Shown here in pieces: positions 62,740 to 64,000 of a stretch of 64,000 nt of DNA. The stretch spans positions 2,310,055 through 2,374,054 of the forward strand of contig CM030943.1 in the NCBI GenBank assembly GCA_018136815.1. Direction: 5' to 3'. Source of the stretch: Isochrysis galbana. Lineage: Eukaryota; Haptophyta; Isochrysidales; Isochrysidaceae. The translations under genes were made by a program, and so were the position numbers. The notes below the pieces were generated by a model. That model was not told the origin of the DNA. It searched no databases and saw nothing but the letters and a program-made list of their open reading frames with translations. Every line of letters starts with the position of its first letter. The first letter of the stretch is position 1.

Positions 62740-64000
62740 TTAGTGGCACTCAATCGCATCTCTTAGAAAGGCGCCGAGCTCATTCTCCTTCCACACGAGG
62801 CAGGGGTCATCCGCACGTGCATTGATCGGCAAGATGGTCTTCGCGGCAGGAATTGTGCGGCATTCACCGCCGTAGACGCTTGGTATGCTCTCGGGAGGGG
62901 CGAGAGCGGCTAGAGCAGCCGTGTAGCTTGCGCTGCGTTTGTTGTCCACAATGTTCACGCGCTCCTGAATCGCAAGTGCACGGGTACTCTTGAAGTGCGT
63001 TTGCAAGGGCGGTATCCGCACAATATTGGGTGCCTTGTGCCCGCATGGCGTGGAACGTCAACAAGGACTGGACACATCGGCCTGAAGTGCAAGCCCGCGG
63101 CCCGGCTCCTGGCTCTCATCACCTGCATAGTAGTGGAGATGAATGGGCGCACCACACGCCAGGCATAGTAGATGTACTGAGGCGCGTGGATAGTCTGCAT
63201 CGCGCCGATGAGTTCGGGGTAGTACGCGTCCGCCAAAGGGAGGGCGGGCTTGAAGCGCCACAGCAGCTGCAATGCACGGAGATGGTAGCGGCACCGCGAT
63301 CGACAAGGTGCAGTGCGCGTCTTTCAGTGGCAGAGCTACAGTTGGACCACAGCGAGGGCAAATTGAAGCGTGCAGGAGCGGCGAAATGAGCGCGCACCTT
63401 CGGCGACAAGTGGCGCGGCTCAATACCCCTCGCATCAAACACAGATGCCCAGCGTACAAGATGCCCCTTCTCTTCCGAGAGACGGTCCGCGTGGTAGGAC
63501 GCGTGCTCGAGCATGTGGACGATGACACGATACCTGGACATGCGGCGCGCCTGAAGGATCAGCTTGCAGAGCGCATGGATGTACGCCCTCGGCGGCTGGC
63601 GCAATCGCCCCAGCCTGCGCCGCCGGCATACCATTCCGCATCCGAGCATGCACGGAGAAAAGGCCGGGTATCGAAGACTCCCTGAGCCGAGAGGAAGAAC
63701 ATGGCATCGCCTGTGTGTGTATACAGTTCCGTCCCGACGAAGACCATCAGATGGCGCAGACGATCCATGGCCGGCCACTCGGCGGGCGTCATCCCCGCCT
63801 CGACAGCATCCCTGATTTCATCGGCGCCGACCCTCTTCCTCCACTCGGCGACCTTACGCAGTTGGTCTGCCGCTCGCCGCTCATCCCATTGGTTAGCGAG
63901 CAGGAAGCGCAGGACGAACCAGCGCGAGTGCTTGGAGTGGAGCTTGCCTCCAAGGCTGCGGTAGCTCTGGATCGCCGCTTGCAGCTTTGCCTCGTGCTCT
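62740..64000 (-). CDS. SEC14 / CRAL-TRIO lipid-binding protein, 5' end outside
   Basis: Minus exons 64000-63632 (continuing beyond the window), 63533-63398, 63266-63123 and 62964-62740; GT-AG and in frame, at least 290 aa visible. The N-terminal helical bundle (SRWFVLRFLLANQWDERRAA, then LRKVAEWRKRV) is followed by the lipid-binding lobe. Landmarks: GDAMFFLSAQGVFD, YRVIVHMLEHASY, WASVFDARG, DAYYPELIGAMQTIHAPQYI, and the end pattern RVNIVDNK, then IPSVYGGECR. SEC14 proteins exchange phosphatidylinositol, phosphatidylcholine or other hydrophobic ligands between membranes; ligand here is unknown. No GOLD or PRELI-like extra domain is seen in the visible part; the N-terminus and promoter lie past 64000. 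Confidence 0.85.

Overview
The window is nuclear DNA from a GC-rich unicellular eukaryote, most likely a photosynthetic alga. A haptophyte would fit, but I cannot prove that from sequence. The supporting signs are spliced genes with short introns, a front-end fatty-acid desaturase with a cytochrome b5 domain, a plant-type alternative NADH dehydrogenase, a mitochondrial branched-chain ketoacid dehydrogenase E1-alpha, no operons, and abundant Copia, LINE and hAT relics. Splicing is mostly GT-AG, with three GC-AG introns, and the base after the acceptor AG is G in 32 of the 36 introns I could model.

Layout. 1-2.0 kb: repeats and a long CT microsatellite. 2.0-3.1 kb: a four-exon tandem-DUF2061 membrane protein gene (+). 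3.1-6.8 kb: repeat-derived DNA. 6.8-9.2 kb: an intron-less RING/PHD/ePHD chromatin-type protein (+). 9.2-12.2 kb: repeats, a decayed LRR/ankyrin-like fragment and a 175-bp tandem repeat. 12.2-14.7 kb: a type II NADH dehydrogenase in six exons (-). 15-18.3 kb: transposon relics (LINE ORF1, Copia RNase H, hAT). 18.8-25.1 kb: an armadillo/IQ-motif protein of about 1938 aa (+). 26.6-32.2 kb: an unrecognised helical protein of about 1745 aa with a TPR-like C-terminus (+). 32.5-41.7 kb: a Copia retrotransposon cluster. It holds an intact 5.13-kb element (-) with identical LTRs and a 5-bp target duplication, inserted in a scrambled older copy. 42.5-43.9 kb: BCKDHA (+). 44-46.7 kb: AT-rich DNA and a 205-bp tandem repeat. 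47.1-48.6 kb: an atypical dual-specificity phosphatase in four exons (-). 48.8-51.9 kb: transposon relics, including an internally deleted LINE flanked by 16-bp duplications. 53.0-56.8 kb: CTP synthase in 16 exons (-), with one apparent base insertion. 58.9-60.9 kb: the front-end desaturase (+). 62.7 kb to the window end: the C-terminal part of a SEC14/CRAL-TRIO gene (-).

The genes share no single pathway. CTP synthase, the desaturase and the SEC14 protein all bear on lipid metabolism, but nothing shows co-regulation. Long CT or GA tracts lie just upstream of most start codons. I did not find a new defence-like or biosynthetic system. The most unusual items are the nested, scrambled Copia locus, the internally deleted LINE, the GC-AG introns plus lesion in CTP synthase, and the two large proteins of unusual or unknown architecture.
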